From: Agrypnia vestita
Lineage: Eukaryota > Arthropoda > Insecta > Trichoptera > Phryganeidae
Direction: 5' to 3'
Assembly: GCA_016648135.1 (NCBI GenBank)
Contig: JADDOH010002113.1
Location: forward strand, 62,001-126,000
Length of the DNA stretch: 64,000 nt
This document shows, piece after piece, positions 8,997 through 18,190 of the stretch. Within the stretch, counting starts at the first letter, position 1, and every line of letters begins with the position of its first letter. The notes under the pieces were generated by a model. The model did no database searches and was not told where the DNA came from. It saw only the letters and a list, made by a program, of their open reading frames with translations. The position numbers and the translations under genes are program-made.

Positions 8997-9226
8997 TGTG
9001 TTAGGTTAGGTTAGGTTAGGTTCCCCCGACATCGGCTATCACTATGGCATAGGCGTCTCTGTTCTGTGCTAGCCGGAATCGTTCATTCACTCTAAGTATT
9101 TCGGTTCGTTCCGTGATATTTCTCAGCCAGGATATCTGGCTCCCACCCACACCGCGACTTCCTTCAATCTTTCCTTCATTTCACATCAACTTTCCGCATT
9201 TCAAATGCCTGTACATGGTTAATAGG
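8997..9226 (-). pseudogene. RTE-type LINE tail, 3' part (split by Copia; 5' part at 16332-16435)
   Basis: Minus-strand reading includes GRRGVGGSQISWLRNITERT, RFRLAQNRDAYAIVIADVG, and then the 3' tail of four AACCT units (seen as ttaggttaggttaggttagg at 9000-9021). The upstream part of the same open frame, with YGVETWT, lies on the far side of the Copia element. RTE-like C-terminal domains have exactly this YGxETW ... SWLRNL ... A.NR order. Confidence 0.75.
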
Positions 9227-9231
9227 GCTTA
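9227..9231. repeat. Copia target-site duplication (left), GCTTA
   Basis: Matches GCTTA at 16327-16331, directly outside the two LTRs. Five bases is the usual Copia duplication length. Confidence 0.95.
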
Positions 9232-9460
9232 TGTGGGAATGAAGAACTGATAGATTAAACTTTAGACACACTTTTAATTTAGTTTTATTAATTATCCTAG
9301 AACTTTTTAGCACAGACCTTTAGCAAGTAAAGAAAAGAACAACCGGGGGGGAAGTTAGGTTATTTTCCTGTCATCGTGCAACTCAGACAAGTGACAAGAG
9401 ATGGCGCTAGGAGTAACAATATAAAGCGGTAAAGAGTATAAATTTGAATAAATTACAACA
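9232..9460 (-). repeat. Copia 3' LTR (229 bp)
   Basis: On the element's strand it runs TGTTGTAATTTATTC to CATTCCCACA (TG...CA ends). Identical in layout to 16097-16326. It contains the C-run CCCCCCC in the interior (seen as ggggggg at about 9344). Confidence 0.97.
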
Positions 9461-9472
9461 CGCCTCCTTAAA
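9461..9472 (-). promoter_or_regulatory. Copia polypurine tract
   Basis: The minus strand reads AAGGAGGCG directly against the TGTTG start of the 3' LTR. This is the expected plus-strand DNA priming site during reverse transcription. Confidence 0.85.
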
Positions 9473-9537
9473 TTTATACTAATAACCCCTCTTTATATTT
9501 TACAAAAAAAAACAATGCAAAGACTGTTTATACTAAA

Positions 9538-9999
9538 TCAACATAAACTCTCTAACCTATTTCTCAAAAATTTAGTCTTTTCTAAACTTTTAGTTAACAT
9601 ATCTGCTAAGTTATATTTTGAATCAATTTTTACAATATCAATTATACCCTTTTCATAATTTTCATTTATATAATGATACTGCACTTCAATGTGCTTCGAA
9701 TTCTTGGTGAAATTACCATATTTAGCAATCGAAACTGCTCCTGAATTATGTTCATACAATTTTATTGGTTTATCAAATTTTATATTGAATGACTCACTTA
9801 ACAAGTTTCTAATGAAAAGTACTTCAGTCACTGCTTCTGACATAGCAATGTATTCAGCAAAAGTTGAACACTTAGTTACTGTTGTTTGTTTATGAGTTTT
9901 CCAAAAAATTAAGTTTCCAAATAATCTAATTATAAAACCTGTTGTAGATTTTCTATCTACGTTGTCTCCTGCGTAGTCAGAGTCAACCATACAATCTAA
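9538..9999 (-). pseudogene. Copia RNase H domain (end of Pol)
   Basis: 150 codons from MVDSDYAGDNVDRKSTTGF to the stop. The SDxAGD motif, the KSTTG motif, and YEHNSGA with KHIEVQYHYI are the conserved Copia RNase H blocks. The domain is open to the normal polyprotein end. Upstream it is separated from RT by mariner A. Removing mariner A and one TA copy leaves the two parts in the same frame, so the mariner is the only break here. Confidence 0.92.
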
Positions 10000-10001
10000 T
10001 A

Positions 10002-11114
10002 TTAGGTCCTTACATATGAAATTGACGTTTTACCGTACTGGCAAATTTGATCTCAAATATCTTCTCTTTGGTTAAGAATTCCAAATCCAAATTTTTACAG
10101 CTATTTACTCATGTATTTGTGTTTTGAAAATTATAATTCATTTGTTTTTTCCTCAATTGTTTTTTTCTTTGCGAGACTCAGTTTATAAAATGAAAAACTT
10201 GAAATATCGCGTTATTTACGAGTACGAGTTCCACCCTGGCACCAGTGCTGCAGAAACGGCTCGAAGGATTAATGATGTGTATGGCGACGGTGCCGCAAAA
10301 GAAAACACAGTGCGTTTTTGGTTCCAACGTTTTCGTTCTGGAAATTTCGACCTGCAGAACAAGCCCCGTGGACGGCCGGAGACCAAAGTTGATAATGAAG
10401 AATTGAAGGCTATTGTGGAAGCGGATCCATCGCAAACCACATCCGAGTTAGCTGCAGGCTGCGGTGTTAGTGATAAAACTGTTTTAATCCACTTGAAGCA
10501 AATTGGTAAGGTGAAAAAGCTTGAAAGGTGGGTACCTCACGAATTGAGTGAAGCAAATCAACAAACGCGAGTTACTTGTGAGCGTTTGGTGGACTAGTGC
10601 TGGTGTCGTTCACTACAGCTTTCTTAAATCTGGCCAGACGATTACGGCAGATGTCTATTGTCAGCAACTGCAAACCATGATGGAAAAGCTAGCTGCTAAA
10701 CAACCGAGGCTGGTTAATCGCTCTAGGCCACTGCTGCTTCATGATAACGCTAGACCACACACTGCACAACAGACGGCTACCAAATTAGAGGAGCTTCAAT
10801 TGGAATGTCTAAGACATCCACCGTACTCTCCGGACCTTGCCCCAACAGATTACCATTTTTTTCGAAATTTGGATAACTTCTTGCAAAGGAAAAAATTCAA
10901 CTCCGATGGGGCAGTCCAAACCGCCTTCAAAGATTTTATTGATTCCCGTCCGAATGGTTTTTTTAGTAAAGGGATCGATGAACTACCTATGAGATGGCAA
11001 AAGTGCATAGATAGCAATGGTACATACTTTGATTAAATAAATATATTATAATAAAAAAAAATCGACTTTATGTTCCTCCCATACTAAACGTCAATTTCAT
11101 ATGTAAGGACCTAA
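10002..11114 (+). mobile_element. Mariner element A (internally deleted, in Copia)
   Basis: 1,113 bp, TIRs TTAGGTCCTTACATATGAAA (about 29 bp), TA duplications at 10000-10001 and 11115-11116. Opposite orientation to mariner B and to the Copia host. It lacks 173 nt of the transposase gene compared with mariner B. Confidence 0.97.
10190..11036 (+). pseudogene. Mariner transposase, deleted copy (A)
   Basis: The first part from MKNLKYRVIYEYEF to LSEANQQTR is in one frame and stops at 10597. The rest, from LLVSVWWTSAGVV through LLLHDNARPH and YSPDLAPTDYHFF to the end, is in another frame. The junction removes the third base of one codon, 57 codons and one base (173 nt), including the first catalytic Asp (ITCDEKW). 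The protein cannot be catalytic. Its ends could still be mobilised by an intact relative. Confidence 0.95.
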
Positions 11115-11116
11115 TA

Positions 11117-12140
11117 TTTCAGTATTTACATTATCATAGTAAGTTAACTTTAGATTCTTAGTCTTATACAAATATTTTAAGATTCTCATAGCATATTTGT
11201 AATGTGTTCGGTCATAACAACTTTGATATCGGCTTAAGTAGTTAACACTGTACGCTATATCTGGCCTAGTGCCTGTACTAATATACAATAATTCGCCTAT
11301 TATATTTCTATACCTTATACATTCATCTATTTCTTTAGCTTGTTCTAATTTAAGGTTTGTTTCCATTGGAGTTTCATACAACTTACAATTTTCTATATTA
11401 TATTTAGCAGCCAAAGATTCAATATATTTTGTTTGACATAAGGTCATTATTTTTCTATCATCACTATAGTCAATGTTTATACCAATATAAGTTTTAATTT
11501 TTCCTAAATCTTTCATTTCAAAATTTTCCATTAAACTTGTTTTTACCTGTTTTATTTTATATTGATCTTTGCAACAAACTAAAAGGTCATCAACAAATAT
11601 TAATATGTATATTGGATCTTTGTCTTTACAATTTACATATAGACAGTAATCATAATTACTTCTAACAAAATTTAATTTTTCAATACATTTGTTGAAATAA
11701 TCGTACCACACTCTAGGACTCTCTCTAAGACCATAGAGTGCCGCCTTTTGCAATTTGTAGACTTTATTATCTTCAGTTTCATACCCTTCCGGTTGATTTA
11801 CAAACACTTCTGACTTTATATGGCCATTTAAAAATGCCGTTTCAACATCCATTTGTTCTATGAATAAATTATTTTTACAACTATACGACAATAAAATTTT
11901 TAATGTTTGCATTTTTCCTACCGGTGAATAGACATTCTCAAGGTATTCCTTTTGCTGAAATCCTCGTACAACTAACCTAGCTTTATAAACATTATCACTT
12001 TTCTTTTTAAATACCCACTTAACATCAATAACTTTTTTATCTTTTGGCCTATCAACTATTTCCCATGTGTTATTTTTGCCTAAACTAATTATTTCTGAAT
12101 CCATTGCTATTTGCCAATGTTTATAGTCATGAGAGTTCAT
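11117..12140 (-). pseudogene. Copia reverse transcriptase
   Basis: About 340 codons: NTWEIVDRPKDKKVIDVKWV (start of the RVT_2 domain), QMDVETAFLNG at about residues 96-106, PEGYE, ALYGLRESPRVWY and the catalytic FVDD at about 182-185, then TRPDIAYSVNYLSRY near the end. All blocks expected of a Copia RT are present and uninterrupted in this part. The end of the frame runs into mariner A. Upstream, a TAG at about 12198 interrupts the polyprotein. Confidence 0.95.
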
Positions 12141-12641
12141 CGCCTCCTCGAATGTATTTGGTACGTTAGCATCAATAAAATTTACATAAATAAAATGCTA
12201 TACTGGATTTCCATATCTAGTAACTGGCTTCATCTTTCTTTTAGCACTTTCTTTTGTTACAAGTTTGTCGTTATTTACAAGATCGTTTACAATATTTTCA
12301 GAACTAGTATCATTATTATTTACACAGTTTTCATCAATTTCAGTTTTAAATTCTTCATTTTTTATATTTAAAGTTTTGTTTGTTTCCAAATCCTTATCAT
12401 TTTGATCATTAACCTTTTCTAAACAAATTAATTAAGTGTTCCCTTCGACTACCTGTACATGTCTAGCATTAATTACTCTATTATTTAATAAGACTCTATA
12501 ACCATTTTCATTATAACCTACCAACACTCCTAGTTGGGCTTTATCATCCCATTTACTTTTCCTTAATACTTCTGGAATCCTAACATAAACTCTACTACCA
12601 TAAATTTTTAAATGTTCTACATTTGGTTTGGTACCGAAAAA
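12141..12641 (-). pseudogene. Copia Pol linker: integrase C-terminal region to RT
   Basis: From the right edge of mariner B the minus strand continues in frame with GTKPNVEHLKIYGSRVYVRI, KSKWDDKAQLGVLVGYNENG and VINARHVQVVEG. This is the integrase C-terminal/SH3-like region typical of Copia elements. Then come an in-frame TAA (about 12427), a polar, low-similarity segment rich in N, D and E, and a TAG (12198) before the RT start. Two point stops make this copy non-functional. Confidence 0.88.
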
Positions 12642-12643
12642 TA

Positions 12644-13930
12644 TTAGGTCCTTACATATGAAATTGGCGTTTAGTATGGGAGGAACATAAAGCCGATTTT
12701 TTTTTTATTATAATATATTTATTTAATCAAAGTATATACCATTGCTATCTATGCACTTTTGCCATCTCATAGGTAGTTCATCGATCCCTTTACTAAAAAA
12801 ACCATTCGGACGGGAATCAATAAAATCTTTGAAGGCGGTTTGGACTGCCTCATCGGAGTTGAATTTTTTCCTTTGCAAGAAGTTATCCAAATTTCTAAAA
12901 AAATGGTAATCTGTTGGGGCAAGGTCCGGAGAGTACGGTGGATGTCTTAGAAATTCCAATTGAAGCTCCTCTAATTTGGTAGCCGTCTGTTGTGCAGTGT
13001 GTGGTCTAGCGTTATCATGAAGCAGCAGTGGCCTAGAGCGATTAACCAGCCTCGGTTGTTTAGCAGCTAGCTTTTCCATCATGGTTTGCAGTTGCTGACA
13101 ATAGACATCTGCTGTAATCGTCTGGCCAGATTTAAGAAAGCTGTAGTGAACGACACCAGCACTAGTCCACCAAACGCTCACAAGTAACTTTTTTGGAGTC
13201 AATTTTCGTTTGGGGCATGGTTTGGCTGGTTCGGCAGGGTTCAGCCATTGCAATGAGCGCTTCTGATTATGGTACAGGATCCACTTTTCATCACAGGTAA
13301 TGATTCGATTTAAAATCCCTTCATTATTGTGCCGGTTGAGTAATGCAACGCAGCAGTCAACGCGCGTTTGGTGATTTGCTTCACTCAATTCGTGAGGTAC
13401 CCACATTTCAAGCGTTTTCACCTTATCAATTTGCTTCAAGTGGATTAAAACAGTTTTATCACTAACACCGCAGCCTGCAGCTAACTCGGATGTGGTTTGC
13501 GATGGATCCGCTTCCACAATAGCTTTCAATTCTTCATTATCAACTTTGGTCTTCAGCCGTCCACGGGGCTTGTTCTGCAGGTCGAAATTTCCAGAACGAA
13601 AACGTTGGAACCAAAAACGCACTGTGTTTTCTTTTGCGGCACCGTCGCCATACACATCGTTAATCCTTCGAGCCGTTTCTGCAGCACTGGTGCCACGGTG
13701 GAACTCGTACTCGTAAATAACGCGATATTTCAAGTTTTTCATTTTGTAAACTGAGTGACGCAAAGTAAAAAACAATTGAGGTAAAAACAAATGAATTTTA
13801 ATTTTCAAAACACAAATACATGAGTAAATAGCTGTATAAATTTGGATTTGGAATTCCTAACCAAAGAGAAGATATTTGATATCAAATTTTCCAGTACGGC
13901 AAAACGCCAATTTCATATGTAAGGACCTAA
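12644..13930 (-). mobile_element. Mariner element B (intact)
   Basis: 1,287 bp with near-perfect TIRs TTAGGTCCTTACATATGAAA (continuing TTGGCGTTT) and TA duplications at 12642-12643 and 13931-13932. Contains a full-length transposase ORF. Inserted in the Copia integrase region. Two more copies of the same family are in the window (10002-11114, 45314-46598). Confidence 0.98.
12723..13742 (-). CDS. Mariner transposase, intact DD34D (339 aa)
   Basis: Cut-and-paste transposase of the Tc1/mariner superfamily. It binds the TIRs through two N-terminal helix-turn-helix motifs and cuts DNA with a D,D34D triad. Seen here: HTH region TSAAETARRINDVYG, second HTH SELAAGCGVSDKT, linker WVPHELSE, catalytic D in ITCDEKW, D in LLHDNARPH, and D in YSPDLAPTDYHFF with exactly 34 residues between the second and third. 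The open frame extends 22 codons upstream to 13808, but copy C (45502) has an in-frame TAG just before MKNLKYR, so I place the start at 13742. This gives the usual length of about 340 aa. An AT-hook-like GRP(R) in the sister copies reads GRLK here. The gene could be active; expression is not shown. Confidence 0.95.
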   Translation of the reverse strand: MKNLKYRVIYEYEFHRGTSAAETARRINDVYGDGAAKENTVRFWFQRFRSGNFDLQNKPRGRLKTKVDNEELKAIVEADPSQTTSELAAGCGVSDKTVLIHLKQIDKVKTLEMWVPHELSEANHQTRVDCCVALLNRHNNEGILNRIITCDEKWILYHNQKRSLQWLNPAEPAKPCPKRKLTPKKLLVSVWWTSAGVVHYSFLKSGQTITADVYCQQLQTMMEKLAAKQPRLVNRSRPLLLHDNARPHTAQQTATKLEELQLEFLRHPPYSPDLAPTDYHFFRNLDNFLQRKKFNSDEAVQTAFKDFIDSRPNGFFSKGIDELPMRWQKCIDSNGIYFD

Positions 13931-13932
13931 TA

Positions 13933-14887
13933 TTTCATAAGGTGTTTTATTCTCTACTGTATTAGCAATTGTTCTATTTTTTAAGTATGCTGCTGTTTTT
14001 ATAACATCAGGCCAATACTTTCTGTTAATTTTAGCTTCTCTCATTAGGCATCTGCCTATGTCCATAATAGACCTATTATATCTCTCCGCTACTCCATTTA
14101 GTTCATGGACGTAGGGTGGGCATGTTAATAACTCTATTCCCTTTTGTCTAATGTAATTATAAATATCTCGATTCAAATATTCTTTACCGTTGTCACATTG
14201 TACTTTCTTTACTCTTTTATTAAACTTATTTTCTACTAAATTAACAAATTCCATAAAACAACTTGCAGTTTCTGCTTTACTTTTAATGCAAAAAATCCTT
14301 GTACATTTACTATAGTCATCGATGAACGACAAAAAATATTTTTCTCCCCCATAACCAGTTGTGCTATGTGGACCATTTAAATCAGTGTGAATCAGTTCTA
14401 GTATTTCGGTAGTCTTAGTTCTATTATTTTCGAAGGGTACATTAGCCATTTTACTTTCAATACAATTTGAACATTTCATTTGTCTGCTTTCAATTCTATC
14501 TGGCAAACCTTCTACTAATTTATTATTTATCAACTTATTTAAATATTGAAAATTCACGTGACCAAGAGCCCTGTGCCATTTCTCTTTATCAGTTAATTTT
14601 ATTGTATTAATATACATTTCGTTGGCATTACCTTTTGAAGCAAAACTTTTTAAACAGTACATATTTTCAATTTTGTTAGCAACTACTATTAATTCTCCTG
14701 ATTGATTATAAATTTTTTCATTTTCATTTCTAGCTACTATTGTGCAATTTTTAGTTATTTTTGAAAAACTTAACAAATTTTGCATAATATTCTTTACAAA
14801 ATAAACATTTTTAAGATCAACATAATTCTTATTATAGTAATTTTTGGAATACATTTTTATGTTACCTATTTTAGTAGCTTTTAGCAT
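13933..14887 (-). pseudogene. Copia integrase (zinc domain and DD35E core)
   Basis: GAG-pre-integrase/HHCC domain with H105, H110, C139 and C142 (WHRALGH ... CSNC), counting from a convenient Met at 14887. The catalytic core has D169 (HTDLNGP), D232 (QCDNGKEYL) and E268 (NGVAERYNRS), with 35 residues between the last two. The region runs open into mariner B at the left. Removing mariner B with one TA leaves the frame intact with the linker at 12641. The catalytic residues are all present. Confidence 0.95.
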
Positions 14888-15127
14888 TTTACCATCTGGC
14901 AGTTTTACATCAATGGGATTTTTTAAATCTACATAATTATGAAAATATGTATCACTCTTTATTATATGATGTGTACATCCACTGTCTAATAACCAATTAA
15001 TTTCACAGTTATTATCATATTCCCCGTTGTTACACTCCGTTAGCTGATATACTTCAGGATTATTTACTTGGGCTGTCCATGACTCGGCTACCGAGCCATC
15101 TTGCTGGTTGCTTGAAGATCCACCTCT
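14888..15127 (-). pseudogene. Copia protease
   Basis: Same frame as the integrase. Reading from the gag-side stop (TGA at 15128-15130) it has SWTAQVNNPEVYQLTE, then the aspartic protease motif WLLDSGCTHHII, then DVKLPDGKM. The D-S-G is the catalytic signature of Copia retropepsins. A Copia protease would process Gag-Pol in the particle. Confidence 0.9.
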
Positions 15128-15454
15128 TCAATGACCTGTACCTCGGCGACGATATCCACCTCTGTTGTATCCTCTCTGCATTCCATGCTGGTGTTGACTC
15201 GTTGGGTATCTTCCTTGATAGCTTTGCTGGCCTTGATAATTTTTCTGACGGTGCCAACAGTCCTTCTTAAGATGGCCAGATTTTCCGCAGATGAAACACT
15301 TTGTTTTTGTTTCAATTTTGAACATACTCATATTACTTTTCTTTTGCTCTGTTTCACTAGTATTCATACTTTTCTCTTTGATTTTAGACTTTACATAGTC
15401 TACTGTTCTTTGTTCTTCTGGAATCATTCTGGAATGGATCAATGAAGTCTCCAA
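15128..15454 (-). pseudogene. Copia Gag C-terminal part with CCHC zinc knuckle
   Basis: Contains PEEQRTVDYVKSKIKEKSM and the zinc knuckle CFICGKSGHLKKDC (C-x2-C-x4-H-x4-C), then a basic RG/GGY-rich RNA-binding tail (GYNRGGYRRRGTGH) before a TGA. The TGA lies at the gag-protease boundary in the same frame as protease. It could be a leaky boundary codon, but other stops in this copy make simple decay more likely. Frame-shifted relative to the N-terminal gag part. Confidence 0.9.
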
Positions 15455-15932
15455 TATAACTATAACTCATGGGTAAGGCTCTCAGCAAATATCTCATTTT
15501 CTCTGGTTCGTCTAACTTTCCACCTGCCGCTTTGAAATCATTTGTTGTTTTTTCAAAATCCACAAAAAAATCTTCAATAGTTTCGTAGTTATTTAATTAA
15601 ATTTCCTCCATTTTTCCCCTGCATATAATTTGCATGGCAGTAGACTGCGTCAAATACATTTTATCAAACTTTTTGATCATTTCATAAGCTGTGGTGCATT
15701 CAGCAATATATTCTAACTGTTTATCTGAAATTGTGCTCATTATTATCGTCCTTGCTTTTAATTCCATTTTCCTCCAATCCGCCTCTTGATATTTTGTAGG
15801 CATCGTACAAATGGCGGGTTCTTTAACTTCTTTGTATTCTAGTAAAGTGACTAACCTCAATTTCCAACTTGAATAATTTACGCCGTCGAAGATTGGCATC
15901 ATTATATCTTCTATTCTCGCTTGTTTAGCCAT
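15455..15932 (-). pseudogene. Copia Gag N-terminal part
   Basis: Starts MAKQARIEDIMMPIFDGVNY with the typical Copia Gag 'FDGxNYSSWK' opening and a following LEYKEV helix. A TAA interrupts at 15597-15599 after RGKMEEI; the same frame then continues with TIEDFFVDFEKTTNDFKAAG and MRYLLRALPMSY up to the frameshift near 15454. Gag would form the virus-like particle of the retrotransposon. Confidence 0.9.
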
Positions 15933-16084
15933 TTTGACGTTGAAACTGTCTTTTCTTCTAAAATATAACTCGTATAAGACGTGAACTTCTCAATCTCATC
16001 AACACGTGGTATTTTCTCGATTTCGACTATTTTCGTATTTCGACTTGCTAATTACCCAACCACGCTATTTTAACCATCAACCAC

Positions 16085-16096
16085 GTTCTGCTACCA
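16085..16096 (-). promoter_or_regulatory. Copia primer-binding site (initiator tRNA-Met 3' end type)
   Basis: Directly after the 5' LTR the minus strand reads TGGTAGCAGA. This is complementary to the 3' end of metazoan initiator tRNA-Met (...UCUGCUACCA) over about 10 bases. Minus-strand DNA synthesis would start here. Confidence 0.85.
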
Positions 16097-16326
16097 TGTG
16101 GGAATGAAGGACTGATAGATTAAACTTTAGACACACTTTTAATTTAGTTTTGTTAATTATCTTAGAACTATTTAGCACAGACCTTTAGCAAGTAAAGAAA
16201 AAGAATAACCGGGGGGGAAGTTAGGTTATTTTCCTGTCATCGTGCAACTCAGACAAGTGACAAGAGATGGCGCTAGGAGTAACAATATAAAGCGGTAAAG
16301 AGTATAAATTTGAATAAATTACAACA
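16097..16326 (-). repeat. Copia 5' LTR (230 bp)
   Basis: Counterpart of 9232-9460. Differs from it by five base changes and one extra A. Bears promoter and polyadenylation functions in such elements. Followed by the GCTTA duplication at 16327-16331. Confidence 0.97.
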
Positions 16327-16331
16327 GCTTA

Positions 16332-16435
16332 CTTTCGATGTCCATGTTTCGACTCCATAAAAAAGTTTGGACTGTACGTAACACTTGAACATTCTATGAC
16401 TTAGTTTCACATTCAGATTATCATTGCAGAAGAAT
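16332..16435 (-). pseudogene. RTE-type LINE tail, 5' part (split by Copia)
   Basis: The minus strand reads ...VQTFLWSRNMDIESK in one frame and YGVETWT in the shifted one. It is continuous across the GCTTA site with the segment at 8997-9226. This shows the Copia element landed in an existing LINE fragment. Confidence 0.65.
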
Positions 16436-16790
16436 GGTTATGTTATTATTGACGTTTGTAATATAAGTATAAATAACAAAAATGCAAAATAAACATTTTG
16501 TTTACCTACTTATATTGCGTGTCTGACTATATATTCAGTTGCTAATACATATATGATGAAAACATTGCAACTAAATATTTATTAAAATTCTATTTCATCT
16601 AAAAATAGCATCGTTTCCAAATTTCACTTTTCATGAATTATGAAAATCAATAAAGTTTTTTTGTATTTAAATTTTGTACAGTTCGTTTAGAGTAATGATA
16701 TTTTTTGAGCAGGTAATAAATAATGTTTTCAATATTTATGCATTATTAATTCAAAATTAAATTTTTTGATTTATCATAGACAAATTTTAG
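16436..16790. other. AT-rich stretch, nothing recognised
   Basis: No coding frame, terminal repeat or RNA-like motif could be supported. Confidence 0.5.
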
Positions 16791-16794
16791 GGGT

Positions 16795-16930
16795 TCGATA
16801 TATTTTATCAATTTACGCTAGTAATAAAAGGTGTCAAACAGGGATGCGTAATATCACCATGGCTTTTCAACTTGTACATGGATAATTGTACGAAAGAACT
16901 GAACGATTTGGAAGTTGAAGAAGAGATTGG
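16795..16930 (+). pseudogene. LINE reverse transcriptase palm fragment
   Basis: Reads FTLVIKGVKQGCVISPWLFN followed by LYMDNCTKELNDLEVEEEIG. GVxQGCxxSPxLFNLYMD is the RT block before the catalytic YxDD in RTE- and R2/proto-like LINEs. It ends abruptly near 16930 and may be a separate fragment from the LINE tail that follows. Confidence 0.7.
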
Positions 16931-16959
16931 ACGGATTCAGCATATCATTCCTATTATAT

Positions 16960-17651
16960 ACGGTTGACGCAGAGCTATTACGGTTCGATTTTTTGGTCAC
17001 GGCTCTTCAAGAATGTATTGTGTACCGATACACACATGGATGTGCATTAGCGATATCTATGCGAGGACCGCGATATCACGATCACATTGAGACGATCAGT
17101 GGTAATGCTTTGAGAATGTGAGGATTTGTTCTGCGTACTGCCAGGGTTTTCGAGAATACCCGCGTACTGAGAACTCTTTACAACTCCTTGGTGCGGAGTA
17201 GACTCGAGAGTGACTCGAAGATCTGGGGGCCACATGAGGGCAAGTACTCTCTTATGGTGGAGAAAGTCCAAAAGAAGTTTCTGAGATATCTCTACATGAG
17301 AGAGTACGGGCATTATCCTTGGCTTTACCCAACCTAGTTTCTCCAGGGTATGCTTGGCTACAAAGTCTAGAGACTAGAAGGAATGTGTATTTGATTACAC
17401 ATTTTAATCGATTGTTGCGCGGTATGATCGATAATCCTGAAATTATGCAGAGCATTGGTTTGTATGTTCCTAATAATTACATTAGACATCGTCAGCATAG
17501 ATTGTTTCACATTCCAATATACAGGACCAACCTGCCGATGGTTATGCCTGTTGGAAGAACCACAGCTACGCTGAACAAAATCGCTTTGGATATTGATATA
17601 TTCCATGTGTTTGAGGGGGGTTTCCTAAGTAGGATTCTCTTACACCTTTGA
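16960..17651 (+). pseudogene. Jockey/R1-type LINE C-terminal fragment
   Basis: Frames read DHIETISGNALRM, then LRTARVFENTRVLRTLYNSL, VRSRLESDSKIWGPHEGKYS, KVQKKFLRYLYMREYGHYP, and after a frameshift NVYLITHFNRLLRGMIDNPE, IRHRQHRLFHIPIYRTNL. The last frame ends with ILLHL and a stop at 17651. This is the thumb and C-terminal region of a jockey-like polyprotein, with at least two frame changes. Confidence 0.7.
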
Positions 17652-17696
17652 CCAGATTGTACAGGTTTTTAATTGTTTAATAATAAATATGATTAT

Positions 17697-17790
17697 TTTA
17701 ATATATATTTATATATAAATATATGTGTGTGTGTGTGTGTGTGTATTTATGTACATATATGTGTATATGTATGTATGTATGTATACGTAT
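17697..17790. repeat. Compound microsatellite (TA, GT, ATGT)
   Basis: TATATATTTATATATA, then (TG)10, then (ATGT)n. Simple repeat, probably derived from the 3' tail of the preceding LINE. Confidence 0.9.
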
Positions 17791-17929
17791 ATTTTTAGAT
17801 ATAACTTCATAATATGTATGCCTTGAATATAAAGTTTGTAATATACATGTTATGGAATAAATTAAAATTTAATTGAATTGAATTGACCAGACAAAGTTAT
17901 ACGAGATCACACCTTGAGATCATTGATTG

Positions 17930-18180
17930 AAGTCTTCGGGTGGGTGGATCGTGTGGAGAGAATGAATGAACACCAAAGTCCCTTCTGAACACAAGACCGA
18001 TAGGCCGCAGGAGCTTAGCAAGGCCAAAACTAAAATAATGAGCCCAAAGCCTTGGAGATAGAGAACTGTAGAATACTGGAATAATACCGAGCTCAGTGGA
18101 GGAAGACTCTCCAAGACCCACCGAGAGTCGTAGAGCCAACAGCGATGATGATGAATGGCTGAAGAAATCCACCGTCCAGC
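17930..18180 (+). pseudogene. LINE C-terminal tail ('GHVERM...WRKTLQ' type)
   Basis: Frames include GWVDRVERMNEHQSPF, then ALEIENCRILE and QWRKTLQDPPRVVEPTAMMM. These match the order 'GHVERM.E.R...GRPK.RW.D.V..DL..LGI.NW...A.DR..WR..L..A' of RTE/CR1-like tails. Degraded by frameshifts and stops. Ends in ATGATGATGAAT. Confidence 0.6.
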
Positions 18181-18190
18181 TATTTGGTGC

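Larger units (their letters stand above)
9232..16326 (-). mobile_element. Copia LTR retrotransposon (complete ends, degraded ORF, two mariners inserted)
   Basis: 7,095 bp in total, of which 2,400 bp are two later mariners. Order on the minus strand: LTR, primer-binding site, gag, zinc knuckle, protease, integrase, RT, RNase H, polypurine tract, LTR. Protease-integrase-RT-RNaseH is the Pseudoviridae/Copia order. The LTRs differ by five substitutions and one indel over about 230 bp, so the insertion is not brand new. Coding damage seen: a frameshift near 15454 and in-frame stops at about 15597 (TAA), 15128 (TGA), 12427 (TAA) and 12198 (TAG). It sits inside an RTE-type LINE tail. Confidence 0.95.

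Noticed and set aside
9000..9021. Telomere (TTAGG)n array
   Set aside because: Only four units, and they sit at the 3' end of a LINE tail inside other transposons, so this is not a chromosome end.
10124..10189. Upstream start for the mariner transposase (adds 22 residues)
   Set aside because: Copy C has an in-frame TAG just before MKNLKYR, and the shorter form has the usual mariner length.
13492..13754. Plus-strand frames across mariner B (and equivalents in A and C)
   Set aside because: Antisense shadows of the transposase gene.
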